DNA of 64,000 nt from Bacillota bacterium (lineage in GTDB: Bacteria; Bacillota; Clostridia; Christensenellales; Aristaeellaceae). The notes under the pieces were generated by a model. That model was given only the letters and a program-made list of their open reading frames with translations, did no database searches and was not told the DNA's origin. The stretch covers positions 310,001-374,000 of the forward strand of contig JAEYOW010000010.1 in the NCBI GenBank assembly GCA_023411375.1, read 5' to 3'. Shown here piece after piece: positions 1 through 7,552 of this stretch (the stretch's first letter is position 1; each line of letters begins with the position of its first letter). A program made the translations under genes and the position numbers.

Positions 1-951
1 GTTCTTCCCGCAAGCGTGCTTGCGCCCGCCATCAACCACCACGTCGGTGATCATTTTTACCGCGTGCTGGACATGCATCCCCCCATGTTTTTGATCGCGC
101 CGGACAGCGCCACGGGCGTGGAAGACCTGCTGTGCGTGACCGACGCCATGCTCATGAGCATGTTCAAAAGCAGCCTGTCTATCGCCAGCCACAGCGACGT
201 CTACCGCCGTGCGCTCAAGCAGGAGCTTACAGGCACCGATCTGATCACGCGCGCCAGCGAGCACCAGATTCCATTGGAAATGGAGCGCTGCGTGATGCTG
301 TTCCAGATCGAGCAAACTGAAAAGGCAAGCGCCTACAGCACTCTGGGCGAGCTGATTCCGCTTTCAGACACGGATGTGCTGGTGGAGATGAACCGTCACG
401 TCGTTGCGTTGATCAAGGATATGGACGGCATCGACGGTGCGGACGAGCTGTTCCAGTTTGCGCAGGCCGTTCAGGAAACCCTGATGGAAGAGGCGGTGCA
501 GACGGCGGTTGTCGGCATCGGTGAGGAAAAGCATACCCTTGCGCAGCTTGGGGAAAGCTATGTCGAAGCCAAGCGCGCCATGGAGGTCGGCCGGATTTTC
601 AATTCGGAGGCCAGCATTCATGTTTTCCGCCGCCTGATGCTGGAACGTTTTCTTATGAACGTGCAGCGTGAGGAAAGCATGCATTACCACGCGCTGCTTT
701 TCAACCGTAAAACCGCCAAGCTCTTTAACGAGGAGATGCTCCAGACCATCGAAATGTTCTTCCGCAAGGATTTGAACCTTTCTGATACGGCGCGCCAGCT
801 GTTTATCCATCGAAACACCCTGGTATACCGGCTGGATAAGGTGCAACGGCAGACGGGCCTGGACCTGAGGCATTTTGACGACGCGGTGACGTTCAAAATC
901 CTCTATGAGCTAAAAAAGTGCGGGCAGGAGAAACCCAAGCAGATCTATTAA
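1..951 (+). CDS. PucR/CdaR-type helix-turn-helix regulator, 5' end outside window
   Basis: The reading frame is open from base 1 (316 residues visible), so the true start probably lies upstream; the first possible start inside is GTG at 16. The last 60 residues form the C-terminal helix-turn-helix of the PucR/CdaR family: a segment beginning LNLSDTARQLFIHRNTLVYR followed by LDKVQRQTGLDL. The preceding 240 residues are mixed alpha/beta and resemble the GGDEF-like middle domain of CdaR-type proteins, although no catalytic motif is visible. It ends 34 bases before the S41 protease gene on the same strand, so the two may share a transcript. The ligand cannot be told from the sequence. Confidence 0.8.
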   Translation, partial: VLPASVLAPAINHHVGDHFYRVLDMHPPMFLIAPDSATGVEDLLCVTDAMLMSMFKSSLSIASHSDVYRRALKQELTGTDLITRASEHQIPLEMERCVMLFQIEQTEKASAYSTLGELIPLSDTDVLVEMNRHVVALIKDMDGIDGADELFQFAQAVQETLMEEAVQTAVVGIGEEKHTLAQLGESYVEAKRAMEVGRIFNSEASIHVFRRLMLERFLMNVQREESMHYHALLFNRKTAKLFNEEMLQTIEMFFRKDLNLSDTARQLFIHRNTLVYRLDKVQRQTGLDLRHFDDAVTFKILYELKKCGQEKPKQIY

Positions 952-985
952 CTCCATTCCGTCATGAAATGAGGCGTTATACCGA

Positions 986-2224
986 ATGAATTATTCTCCC
1001 CAGAGAGGCGTAAAGCTTCTGGCTCTGCTGATCATGGTGTCGCTGCTGCTAACAAGCTGCTCGCTGCTGCCCACCTCCGTTTCCGACGCGGTTAACGGCG
1101 AAAACAGCGACACGATTACCATCAGCCGCGCCGAATACGACAGGCTCAAGAAATATGAAGAGCTTGACGAATTAAAGCTGCTGGTCGAGCAGTATTTCTA
1201 TCAGGAGCCCGACGAGCAGGCAATGCTTGACGGCGCTGAAATGGGTCTGCTCTATGGTCTGGACGATCCGTATACCTTCTATTATACCCCCGACCAGTAC
1301 GCCAAAATGTGGGAGAACGACGAGGGCGAGTATGCGGGCATCGGCATCCAGATCATGGCCAATTACGCCACGGGGATCTGCACCATCAGCCGTGTTTTCC
1401 TCGACAGCCCGGCGCTGGAGGTCGGTATCCGCAAGGGTGATGTGTTAAGCAAGGTGGAGGACTTGGACGTTACGGCCTCCAACCTTCAGGAAGCCGTAGA
1501 CATCATGCGCGGCGAGGTTGGCAAACCCGTCAACGTACAGGTGCTCAGGGGCGATCAGGTGCTTGATTTCGTCGTCTCCCGTGCCGTTGTCCACGTCAAC
1601 TGGGTCAATAGCTGCATGCTGGAAAACGACGTCGGCTACATCTCGTTGTACGAGTTCAGCGGCGATTGCAGCGTCGCCTTTAAGACGCAGCTGGACGCAC
1701 TTCTTGAAAAGGGTGCGAAGGCCCTGATTATGGACCTGCGCGACAATCCCGGCGGCTGGGTGGACGACGCCGTCAAGGTGGCGGACCTGTTCCTGCCTGA
1801 AGGTACTGTTGCCTCTTTGGTTTACCGCGATGGCACCACCGAATATTTTACCACCACTACGGATAACAAGGAGCTGGAAATTCCCCTGGTTGTGCTGGTA
1901 AACGAGTATTCCGCGTCCGCCAGTGAAATTCTTTCCGGCGCGCTGCAGGATTATGAGCGCGCGACCATCATGGGTACTAAAACCTACGGCAAGGGTGTCG
2001 TGCAGTATGTGCTGCCCGTGGGCACGCGCGGCGCGGGTATGCAGCTGACTGTAGCGCAGTATTATACTCCCAATGGCAACGAGGTACATAAGATCGGTAT
2101 TACGCCCGATGTGATTGCGGAAATGCCCGAGGGAGATACCACGATGTACGAGCTTGGCGACCTAGCCGACGCTCAGCTCAAAAAGGCCTATGAGCTTGCC
2201 TTGGAGAAGCTGGGAATCAAGTAG
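986..2224 (+). CDS. S41 family C-terminal processing peptidase, lipoprotein
   Basis: A 412-residue serine protease of the CtpA/CtpB (S41) type. It has a basic N-terminus, a hydrophobic stretch and a lipobox ending in LLTSC (Cys near residue 25), so it should be tethered to the outer face of the membrane. A PDZ domain follows at about residues 105-190 (GIGIQIMANYATG, then SPALEVGIRKGDVL). The protease core holds the Ser in the motif SASASEILSGAL and the Lys in GTKTYGKGVVQ, the Ser/Lys dyad of this family. Such proteases trim exported proteins and some take part in sporulation signalling; the substrate here is unknown. The ATG at 986 precedes an intact signal peptide. Confidence 0.93.
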   Translation: MNYSPQRGVKLLALLIMVSLLLTSCSLLPTSVSDAVNGENSDTITISRAEYDRLKKYEELDELKLLVEQYFYQEPDEQAMLDGAEMGLLYGLDDPYTFYYTPDQYAKMWENDEGEYAGIGIQIMANYATGICTISRVFLDSPALEVGIRKGDVLSKVEDLDVTASNLQEAVDIMRGEVGKPVNVQVLRGDQVLDFVVSRAVVHVNWVNSCMLENDVGYISLYEFSGDCSVAFKTQLDALLEKGAKALIMDLRDNPGGWVDDAVKVADLFLPEGTVASLVYRDGTTEYFTTTTDNKELEIPLVVLVNEYSASASEILSGALQDYERATIMGTKTYGKGVVQYVLPVGTRGAGMQLTVAQYYTPNGNEVHKIGITPDVIAEMPEGDTTMYELGDLADAQLKKAYELALEKLGIK

Positions 2225-2240
2225 GCGGGGTTGCTTTCTA

Positions 2241-2268
2241 GGACGGACACGCTGTGTCCGTCCTTTTT
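2241..2268 (+). terminator. Intrinsic terminator after the S41 protease
   Basis: A perfect 10-bp stem (GGACGGACAC / GTGTCCGTCC) with a 3-base loop is followed by TTTTT, 17 bases past the protease stop codon. Confidence 0.9.
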
Positions 2269-2378
2269 GTATATATAAACCGCGTCATTTCCCGTTTCGC
2301 CTGATTGACACGCGCGGTATAATAATCCATGGCAGCATCAACATCCGTTTAATACCAGCTGCATCAGGAGGCATTGTC

Positions 2379-2936
2379 ATGAGCTCTCAGAACATCCGAA
2401 AAATGGTTACCACCGCAATCCTTATCGCGCTCGCCGTCATGTTTCAGTATCTACGTCCGCTGCTGGGCGGCTCCAACCCGGTCTCGACCTATATTATCAG
2501 TTCTCTCATCAACCTCTGCCTGATCGTCGCGGCGTGCGTCGTCGGGCTGTGGAGCGGCGTTGCCATATCCGTCGTCACCCCGCTCATCGCACTTTCACAG
2601 GGCCATGCGGTCGCCTTCATGGTTCCGTGGATTATGGCCGGCAACGCAGTGCTTGCCATTGGGTTTGCCTTATTTGCCCGCGGCGCGCAGGGCAAGTCCC
2701 CGGCAGCCTGGGCACGCTTCTGTGCGGTGGGCGTCATCGCCGCGCTGCTTAAATTCGCGGTGATTGTCCTGGGTCAGACCATCATGCTGACCTCCGCTCA
2801 AGGAAAGGCCTTTGGCATCGCTTTGGGCGTTGCCTCCACTGCTCAAATTCAGCAGATTATTACCGCAGTCATCGGCATGATCGTCGCCAAGCTGGTTATT
2901 CTGGCCCTGCCGGCATCCGTCAGGCCACAGGGCTAA
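2379..2936 (+). CDS. ECF transporter S component, substrate unknown
   Basis: A 185-residue, very hydrophobic protein with about five or six membrane segments, sized and arranged like the substrate-binding S components of energy-coupling factor vitamin transporters. It begins with the typical short cytoplasmic start and first helix (IRKMVTTAILIALAVMFQYL) and ends in a long hydrophobic helix. The start at 2379 is chosen because CAGGAGG lies 6-7 bases upstream; the frame is open further upstream but without a ribosome site. No ATPase or T component is adjacent, so it presumably uses the shared EcfAA'T module encoded at 25.3-27.9 kb. The substrate cannot be read from the sequence; the S-component call itself rests on length and topology. 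Confidence 0.7.
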   Translation: MSSQNIRKMVTTAILIALAVMFQYLRPLLGGSNPVSTYIISSLINLCLIVAACVVGLWSGVAISVVTPLIALSQGHAVAFMVPWIMAGNAVLAIGFALFARGAQGKSPAAWARFCAVGVIAALLKFAVIVLGQTIMLTSAQGKAFGIALGVASTAQIQQIITAVIGMIVAKLVILALPASVRPQG

Positions 2937-2952
2937 CCCCCGTTTTACGACA

Positions 2953-2994
2953 AAGCACAAGCCGCGCAGCGTTCTGCCTGCGCGGCTTGTGCTT
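2953..2994. terminator. Bidirectional terminator between convergent genes
   Basis: A long inverted repeat (AAGCACAAGCCGCGCAG paired with CTGCGCGGCTTGTGCTT, 8-base loop) sits between the ECF S component on the plus strand and the peptidoglycan-binding protein on the minus strand, and can serve both. Confidence 0.8.
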
Positions 2995-3006
2995 ATTATG
3001 CCCTTC

Positions 3007-5595
3007 TTACTGTCCGGCGCGCCTCAGCGTTGCCGTCCAACCCAGGTCGATGGCCTTCTGGTGCGAGGTCGCATACGGCCCGATCGCCTCTACCTGCGCC
3101 TGGGTACGCGGGAAATGGATGCAGACGTGACCGTCAAAGTTATTGGTCTTGATATGCCAAGTATCATGCGGCGTGTTGTGCGTAGAGGCCATGTAGACGC
3201 TTCCGTCGCTCAGCACCACCCACACGGCCTTGGGCGTCCATGTGGTCTTGCCCCCAAAGGCGCGGTTCATGTTTGCGGTATCGTTGGCGGTAAGGGGCTC
3301 TGCGTCCGCATGCGCGCCCAGGCTGAACATGTTGACCTGCCAACTGATACCCGTGACAAAATCATAAATCGTCGCGTTCGGATACAACCGGCAGCGCGCC
3401 TTTACCTCCGTATACCAGTTGGAATAACGGACGTTGGCGGCGCTAACGGTTCCGCTGTTCACCGTAGGCGCCGTAGCGGTTGTGGTGGTGCTCGTCCCTC
3501 CGCCGGCGGTAATGGCGCCGGTGTTGTTGATCTTATTAAGGGTCTTGGCGCCCGCAACGCCGTCCGCCGTCAGGCCGTTGGCCTTTTGGAAGGCAATCAG
3601 CGCCAGGCTGGTTTGCACGCCAAAGTTGCCGTCCGCCTTGCCCGTCAGGTAACCAAGCGTAATCAGCCTGTTCTGCAAATCCTTTACGGCGTCGCTTACG
3701 GTGCCTACCCTGAGGGTCGTGGAGGTGCTGACCGTATTGCCCGCCGCCGTGGTGGAGTTAAGCGCCGCAAGGGTTTTTGCTCCCGCAACCCCGTCGCCCA
3801 CCAGGTTACTGGCCTTCTGGAACGCGATCAGGGCGCTCTTGGTCGCTATGCCAAACTTGCCGTCAGCCGTGCCCGTCAGGTAGCCAAGCTCAATCAGGCG
3901 GTTTTGCAACGTGCTCACCTCCGCACCCGTGCTGCCATAGCGCAGGGTCGCGGACGTCGTACCCCCGGTAACGGCGTTGCCGCGAATGGCCCCGTCGCTA
4001 TATAGCAGGCTCTGGGTCTGGTAGCCCGCCTTGCCGTCCACCTTGAGGCCGCTGGCCTTCTGGAAGGCGCGGACAGCCGTGATGTCCTCGGTCAGGTAAA
4101 CGCCGTCCAGCCGCGAAGCATAATAGCCCAGCTCCTGCAGACGCTTTTGCAATTGAAGCACCGCCTCGCCCCGGCTGCCGGCTTTGATCACGATCACATT
4201 ATCCTCGGTGATGGGCGCGGGGGTCGCTGTTTCCGTAATTACGGGAATCGCCGTCGCCACGGCGTAGATTGCGTTGATGCCAAAGAGCACGGTGCGCGTC
4301 ACCGGGCCGCACACGCCGTCCGCCTCAATGCTGCTTTTCACCTGGAACGCCTTGAGCGCCTTCTCGGTATCCTCGTTGAACGTACCTGTCACCTTGCCCG
4401 TATAGTAGCCCAAATCCTTAAGCCGCTGCTGAACGGAGGTGACATCATCGCCCTTGTCCCCGCGGCGTACCGTGTTGGCGGGCGGCGCGATCGTCGGCGT
4501 AGGGGCGGGCGTCACCACGACGGAAGCGGCCATGGCCGTCGCGCCGTATAGGACGCTCTGGTCGATGGCGTCCATTACACCGTCCTGATTAAGCCCATGC
4601 TTGGCCTCAAAGCTCATGATGGCTACCACTGTATCCTTGTCACAGGTATTGGTAATCTCGCCGGTATAGTAACCCAGTTCCTTCAGGCGGGTCTGAAGCT
4701 TGCCGACGGCCTCGCCGGTTGATTTTTCCTTGATGGTTGCGCCAGCAATGGGCGCGACGGTTTTGACATACTGCCGGTATCCCCTGGTATCCTTGGGCGT
4801 ACCCTCATAAATCAGAAGCTGTAGCTCCGCGTCCGCAACGCCTGTCTGCTCACGCCCGTTTCGCTTCTGGAGCGCCTTAACGGCGGTTTCCGTCAGCGCG
4901 CCATATTTTCCATCCACTTTATCGGTAAAATATCCCAGCTCGGCAAGGGCGGACTGCAATGCCAGCACAGCCGCGCCACTGCTTCCTTTTTCGAGCGCCG
5001 TATAGCTTTCCGAGCCCGGCTTCGGCGTTGCGGTGGGCTTGGGCGTCGGTGTGGGAATGTTGGCCAGAATAACGTAGCTTGCCAGCACATAGCCCGTGCG
5101 TCCGTTATACTTTACCTTGGCAAAGCCATTGTCCGTCAGGCTGTACACCGTAACAACCGACTCGGCGGGTACCATCTGGTATACTTCCCCGTCCGCCTTG
5201 GCGGTCTTGCGCAGCTTGACGCGCCCAATCACAGTGGTATCGTATGGATAATCTGTCACCGCCGGAGGGGCTTGCATCGTCAGGCCCGCGTTTGGGGTCG
5301 GGTCAGGCGACGGGTCGGTTCCGTCGATAAATCCCTTCATGGCATAGCCGGTTTTCCCGTCAAACTCGACCTTGTAAAAGCTGCCAGTGACACCCAATAT
5401 GCGCACGGTATCGCCCGCTTTAATCCTCTTTAAAATTATCGAGGTTGTGTTGGCGCGGCTGCGCATGTTCACATCGTCCATGCTGGTGGTTTCATAAGGA
5501 TAGGCGGCGGCCAGAGCCGAGCCGATTACCGGCAAAAAAAGCGCCGCCGCAAGCGCCAACGCCAGCAAGCGCGTCATCCGTTTTGCGTGCCTCAT
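3007..5595 (-). CDS. Secreted cell-wall protein: two SH3-like and six peptidoglycan-binding repeats plus an unassigned C-terminal domain
   Basis: An 862-residue exported protein. A signal peptide (LLALALAAALFLPVIGSALA) is followed by two bacterial SH3-like domains at about 35-92 and 115-178, a Pro/Thr linker, then six PG_binding_1 repeats starting near residues 198, 285, 377, 470, 548 and 626; each carries the pattern LQ.RL.ELGY.TG..DG.FG..T..A...FQ. A Thr-rich linker leads to a C-terminal domain of about 145 residues containing the segment FDGHVCIHFPRT. This is reminiscent of the His/Cys core of L,D-transpeptidases (SHGC) but does not match it, so the activity is unassigned. The protein should bind peptidoglycan at the cell surface or in the spore cortex. 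A consensus promoter lies upstream at 5647-5675. Confidence 0.88.
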   Translation of the reverse strand: MRHAKRMTRLLALALAAALFLPVIGSALAAAYPYETTSMDDVNMRSRANTTSIILKRIKAGDTVRILGVTGSFYKVEFDGKTGYAMKGFIDGTDPSPDPTPNAGLTMQAPPAVTDYPYDTTVIGRVKLRKTAKADGEVYQMVPAESVVTVYSLTDNGFAKVKYNGRTGYVLASYVILANIPTPTPKPTATPKPGSESYTALEKGSSGAAVLALQSALAELGYFTDKVDGKYGALTETAVKALQKRNGREQTGVADAELQLLIYEGTPKDTRGYRQYVKTVAPIAGATIKEKSTGEAVGKLQTRLKELGYYTGEITNTCDKDTVVAIMSFEAKHGLNQDGVMDAIDQSVLYGATAMAASVVVTPAPTPTIAPPANTVRRGDKGDDVTSVQQRLKDLGYYTGKVTGTFNEDTEKALKAFQVKSSIEADGVCGPVTRTVLFGINAIYAVATAIPVITETATPAPITEDNVIVIKAGSRGEAVLQLQKRLQELGYYASRLDGVYLTEDITAVRAFQKASGLKVDGKAGYQTQSLLYSDGAIRGNAVTGGTTSATLRYGSTGAEVSTLQNRLIELGYLTGTADGKFGIATKSALIAFQKASNLVGDGVAGAKTLAALNSTTAAGNTVSTSTTLRVGTVSDAVKDLQNRLITLGYLTGKADGNFGVQTSLALIAFQKANGLTADGVAGAKTLNKINNTGAITAGGGTSTTTTATAPTVNSGTVSAANVRYSNWYTEVKARCRLYPNATIYDFVTGISWQVNMFSLGAHADAEPLTANDTANMNRAFGGKTTWTPKAVWVVLSDGSVYMASTHNTPHDTWHIKTNNFDGHVCIHFPRTQAQVEAIGPYATSHQKAIDLGWTATLRRAGQ

Positions 5596-5646
5596 CTACA
5601 TACCCTCCACAGGCTTCAATGGCTGATTGTATAGGATTCCCTGGTT

Positions 5647-5675
5647 ATTGTATGGCAAATTGTTAAGCATGTCAA
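5647..5675 (-). promoter_or_regulatory. SigA-type promoter for the peptidoglycan-binding protein
   Basis: On the minus strand TTGACA (5675-5670) and TACAAT (5652-5647) are separated by 17 bases, about 50 bases upstream of the ATG at 5595. Confidence 0.7.
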
Positions 5676-5702
5676 GCATGACCTTCACATTTATGTAACA
5701 TA

Positions 5703-6419
5703 TCAACGTTTTTTCTTTTCCACCGCTGTTTCCGCAGGTAAAACCCTCACCTTTTTGAAGCGCTTCAGCTTTTTGCGTACGAAGGCCTCCGCTTCCCCCA
5801 TATCCTGCAGCGGGCACCGCAGCGCAAGCGCCTGCCAAAAAGAAGGACGGAAGAAGAGCACCGTGAAGCCTTCCCGCCAAACGCGTACGCGCCGGATTTG
5901 CGCCCAGGGCAGAAATACGCGCCTGACAAGCGTTAGGCCCTCCAGCGGCGGGCGGTCGTCGTCCTTTAAGCGTTCCAGCGATTGCGGCGTTAAAAAGCGC
6001 GCATACAGGCGCGCGCTGCCGGGATGCGCCAGATAGGTCCGCGCGTGAACGCCCTGCCTGTCCAAAATATAATGCACGCGCTCGGGCCCTTGCACAACCA
6101 GCAGCAAAAGAACCAGCAGCAGCATAACGGCCAGCACCGCCATCAACGTCCAGAAAAAACCTTGTGAAAAAAGCGCGATAACGCCGGCTGCGCCGCCCGC
6201 TACGCCCTCCGCCGCCACGGCGGTCACCAGCACCAGCAGTAAGGCCGGCAGCCCGACGCGCAATACATTGTTCCAAGCAAACCAATCGCGCACGGGCATG
6301 CGCACCACGCCGAAGGAAACCTGTTCGTTTGTCTGCGCGAGTTTGCCTCCACAATGGGGGCAGCTTTCTCCCAGCGGTGTTTCGGCTCTGCATTTCTTAC
6401 AATAATTTACCAGAGGCAT
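5703..6419 (-). CDS. Zinc-ribbon membrane protein, function unknown
   Basis: A 238-residue protein. The N-terminus is a four-cysteine zinc ribbon (CKKC then CPHCGGK, about residues 7-25). Two strongly hydrophobic segments follow at about residues 53-80 and 85-110, and the rest is a basic cytoplasmic domain with strand-rich character (WREGFTVLFFRPSFWQAL), perhaps PH-like, ending in a Lys/Arg-rich tail. I do not recognise a named family. It lies upstream of, and on the same strand as, the peptidoglycan-binding gene, but that gene has its own promoter between them. GGAAAGG before the ATG at 6419 is a plausible ribosome site. Confidence 0.75.
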   Translation of the reverse strand: MPLVNYCKKCRAETPLGESCPHCGGKLAQTNEQVSFGVVRMPVRDWFAWNNVLRVGLPALLLVLVTAVAAEGVAGGAAGVIALFSQGFFWTLMAVLAVMLLLVLLLLVVQGPERVHYILDRQGVHARTYLAHPGSARLYARFLTPQSLERLKDDDRPPLEGLTLVRRVFLPWAQIRRVRVWREGFTVLFFRPSFWQALALRCPLQDMGEAEAFVRKKLKRFKKVRVLPAETAVEKKKR

Positions 6420-6526
6420 TGTACTCTACCTTTCCATATCATTCGGTCAAATCCGTCTTTTGTTATTAGTCCGCGGCGCATACGCCTCAAAAGGCAGGGG
6501 CATGCTGTATGTGAGGTGATGAAAGC

Positions 6527-6706
6527 ATGGATTATTATCCGACCCTTCGGGAGCTCCTGCTCCACAGTCCCCAAAGCAAGCAGCTTTTCGACCGTTTCTC
6601 GCCAGACGCGCAAGTGGCGCTGCAGGAACAGCGGCAAAACATACATACATATGCCGATCTGCAGAAAATCGCCGCAAGTTTTGAGCAGCGTTCCCAGCGC
6701 TGGTAG
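6527..6706 (+). CDS. Small conserved-looking protein, 59 residues
   Basis: A 59-codon frame from ATG 6527 to TAG 6704-6706, preceded by GAGGTG at good spacing. It starts MDYYPTLRELLLHSPQSKQL and ends in SFEQRSQRW. It is amphipathic, rich in Gln, Leu and Ser, with no membrane segment or cysteine, and is likely to be helical. The clean ribosome site, the position 60 bases before the LysM gene on the same strand and the compositional pattern argue that it is real. The function is unknown; the LysM neighbour suggests a cell-envelope or spore-coat setting, which is inference only. Confidence 0.7.
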   Translation: MDYYPTLRELLLHSPQSKQLFDRFSPDAQVALQEQRQNIHTYADLQKIAASFEQRSQRW

Positions 6707-6766
6707 GCAATTCGGGCAACGAACGGTCATAGGGTGTAAGGAGAACATCTCGAAAGGAGAACCCCT

Positions 6767-7549
6767 ATGGCCGAACAGAACAATACAACAGGAAACATCT
6801 GCGCTGAGGAATACGTGGTCAAGCGTGGCGACAGCTTCTATCTCATCGCGCATAAGCTGGGCATACCGCTGAGGGACCTGCTTGCCGCCAACCGGGATAT
6901 CCATCCCGCGCGGCTGATGGTGGGCGACGTGCTCTGTATCCCGCGTGAGGAGGAGGATCTGCCCGGAACCGGCGGTTTGGGCGGCGGCACCACGGGCGGC
7001 ACTACAGGCAGCGGTACTACGGGCGGCGGCACAACAGGTAGCGGCACCATGGGTGGCACCACGGGCGGTACAACGGGCGGCACCACAGGTAGCGGCACAA
7101 CGGGCGGTACAACGGGCAACGGCGCCACGGGTGGCGGTACAGGCGGTGGCACCATGGGCGGCACCACAGGCAGCGGCGCAACAGGCGGCACCACAGGCGG
7201 TGGCACCACCACTGAACCTACGCCCAGCTGCGCGGTTGACGACCAATGGATCGTTCAGAAGGGACAGACTGCCGCCGATCTCCAGCTTCGCAATCTGGTC
7301 AGCCGCCACACGCTGGAGGTCTCCAACCCGGGTGTGGATCTGGAGACGCTTCGCGTTGGACAGACCCTCTGCATTCCCAAGGAAAACGTACCTTGTCCGC
7401 TGCCTAGAAGCTACACCATTGAAAGCACCGAAAATCTTGAGGGCGTCGCCGTGCGTTTTAACCTGCCCGTGGCAAGCCTGCTCAGGGCCAATCCCTGTCT
7501 GGCTCCGCAGGACTTCGAGCCGGGCGTAACCATCTCGCTACCCAACTAG
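6767..7549 (+). CDS. LysM-domain protein with a Gly/Thr-rich linker
   Basis: A 260-residue protein with an N-terminal LysM at about residues 14-58 (YVVKRGDSFYLIAHKLGIPL ... GDVLCIP), a linker of some 85 residues built almost wholly of Gly and Thr with a few Ser, Ala, Met and Asn, a second LysM-like module at about 156-205 (WIVQKGQTAADL ... VGQTLCIP) and a third, more divergent one at about 212-260 (YTIESTENLEGVAVRFNLPV). There is no signal peptide or membrane anchor. LysM proteins without a signal that carry low-complexity linkers are common among spore coat and cortex-assembly proteins, so a SafA-like role is possible but unproven. AAAGGAG precedes the ATG at 6767. The gene ends 3 bases from the convergent SNF2 gene, with no terminator between. 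Confidence 0.85.
   Translation: MAEQNNTTGNICAEEYVVKRGDSFYLIAHKLGIPLRDLLAANRDIHPARLMVGDVLCIPREEEDLPGTGGLGGGTTGGTTGSGTTGGGTTGSGTMGGTTGGTTGGTTGSGTTGGTTGNGATGGGTGGGTMGGTTGSGATGGTTGGGTTTEPTPSCAVDDQWIVQKGQTAADLQLRNLVSRHTLEVSNPGVDLETLRVGQTLCIPKENVPCPLPRSYTIESTENLEGVAVRFNLPVASLLRANPCLAPQDFEPGVTISLPN
6964..7212 (+). repeat. Degenerate GGC/ACC-type coding repeat in the LysM gene
   Basis: About 250 bases made of imperfect tandem units encoding Gly-Gly-Thr-Thr-Gly variants (GGTTG, GSGTTG, GGTMG). The reverse strand is correspondingly Pro/Val-coding and generates spurious open frames. The number of units is likely to vary between strains by slippage. Confidence 0.85.
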
Positions 7550-7552
7550 GCG

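Noticed and set aside
2989..4005. 338-codon plus-strand frame opposite the peptidoglycan-binding gene
   Set aside because: Shadow of the repeated PG_binding_1 domains; no ribosome site and no recognisable fold.
5596..6393. 265-codon minus-strand frame overlapping the zinc-ribbon protein
   Set aside because: Another frame of the same strand rich in Ala/Arg/Gly; the overlapping frame has the CxxC ribbon and membrane helices.
6970..7215. Tandem repeat as a possible CRISPR array
   Set aside because: Units are 9-18 bases, in frame and codon-periodic with no unique spacers; this is a coding repeat.
6407..7309. 300-codon minus-strand open frame opposite the LysM gene
   Set aside because: It is the Ala/Cys/Thr-rich mirror of the Gly/Thr repeat, has no ribosome site, and the plus strand encodes clear LysM domains.
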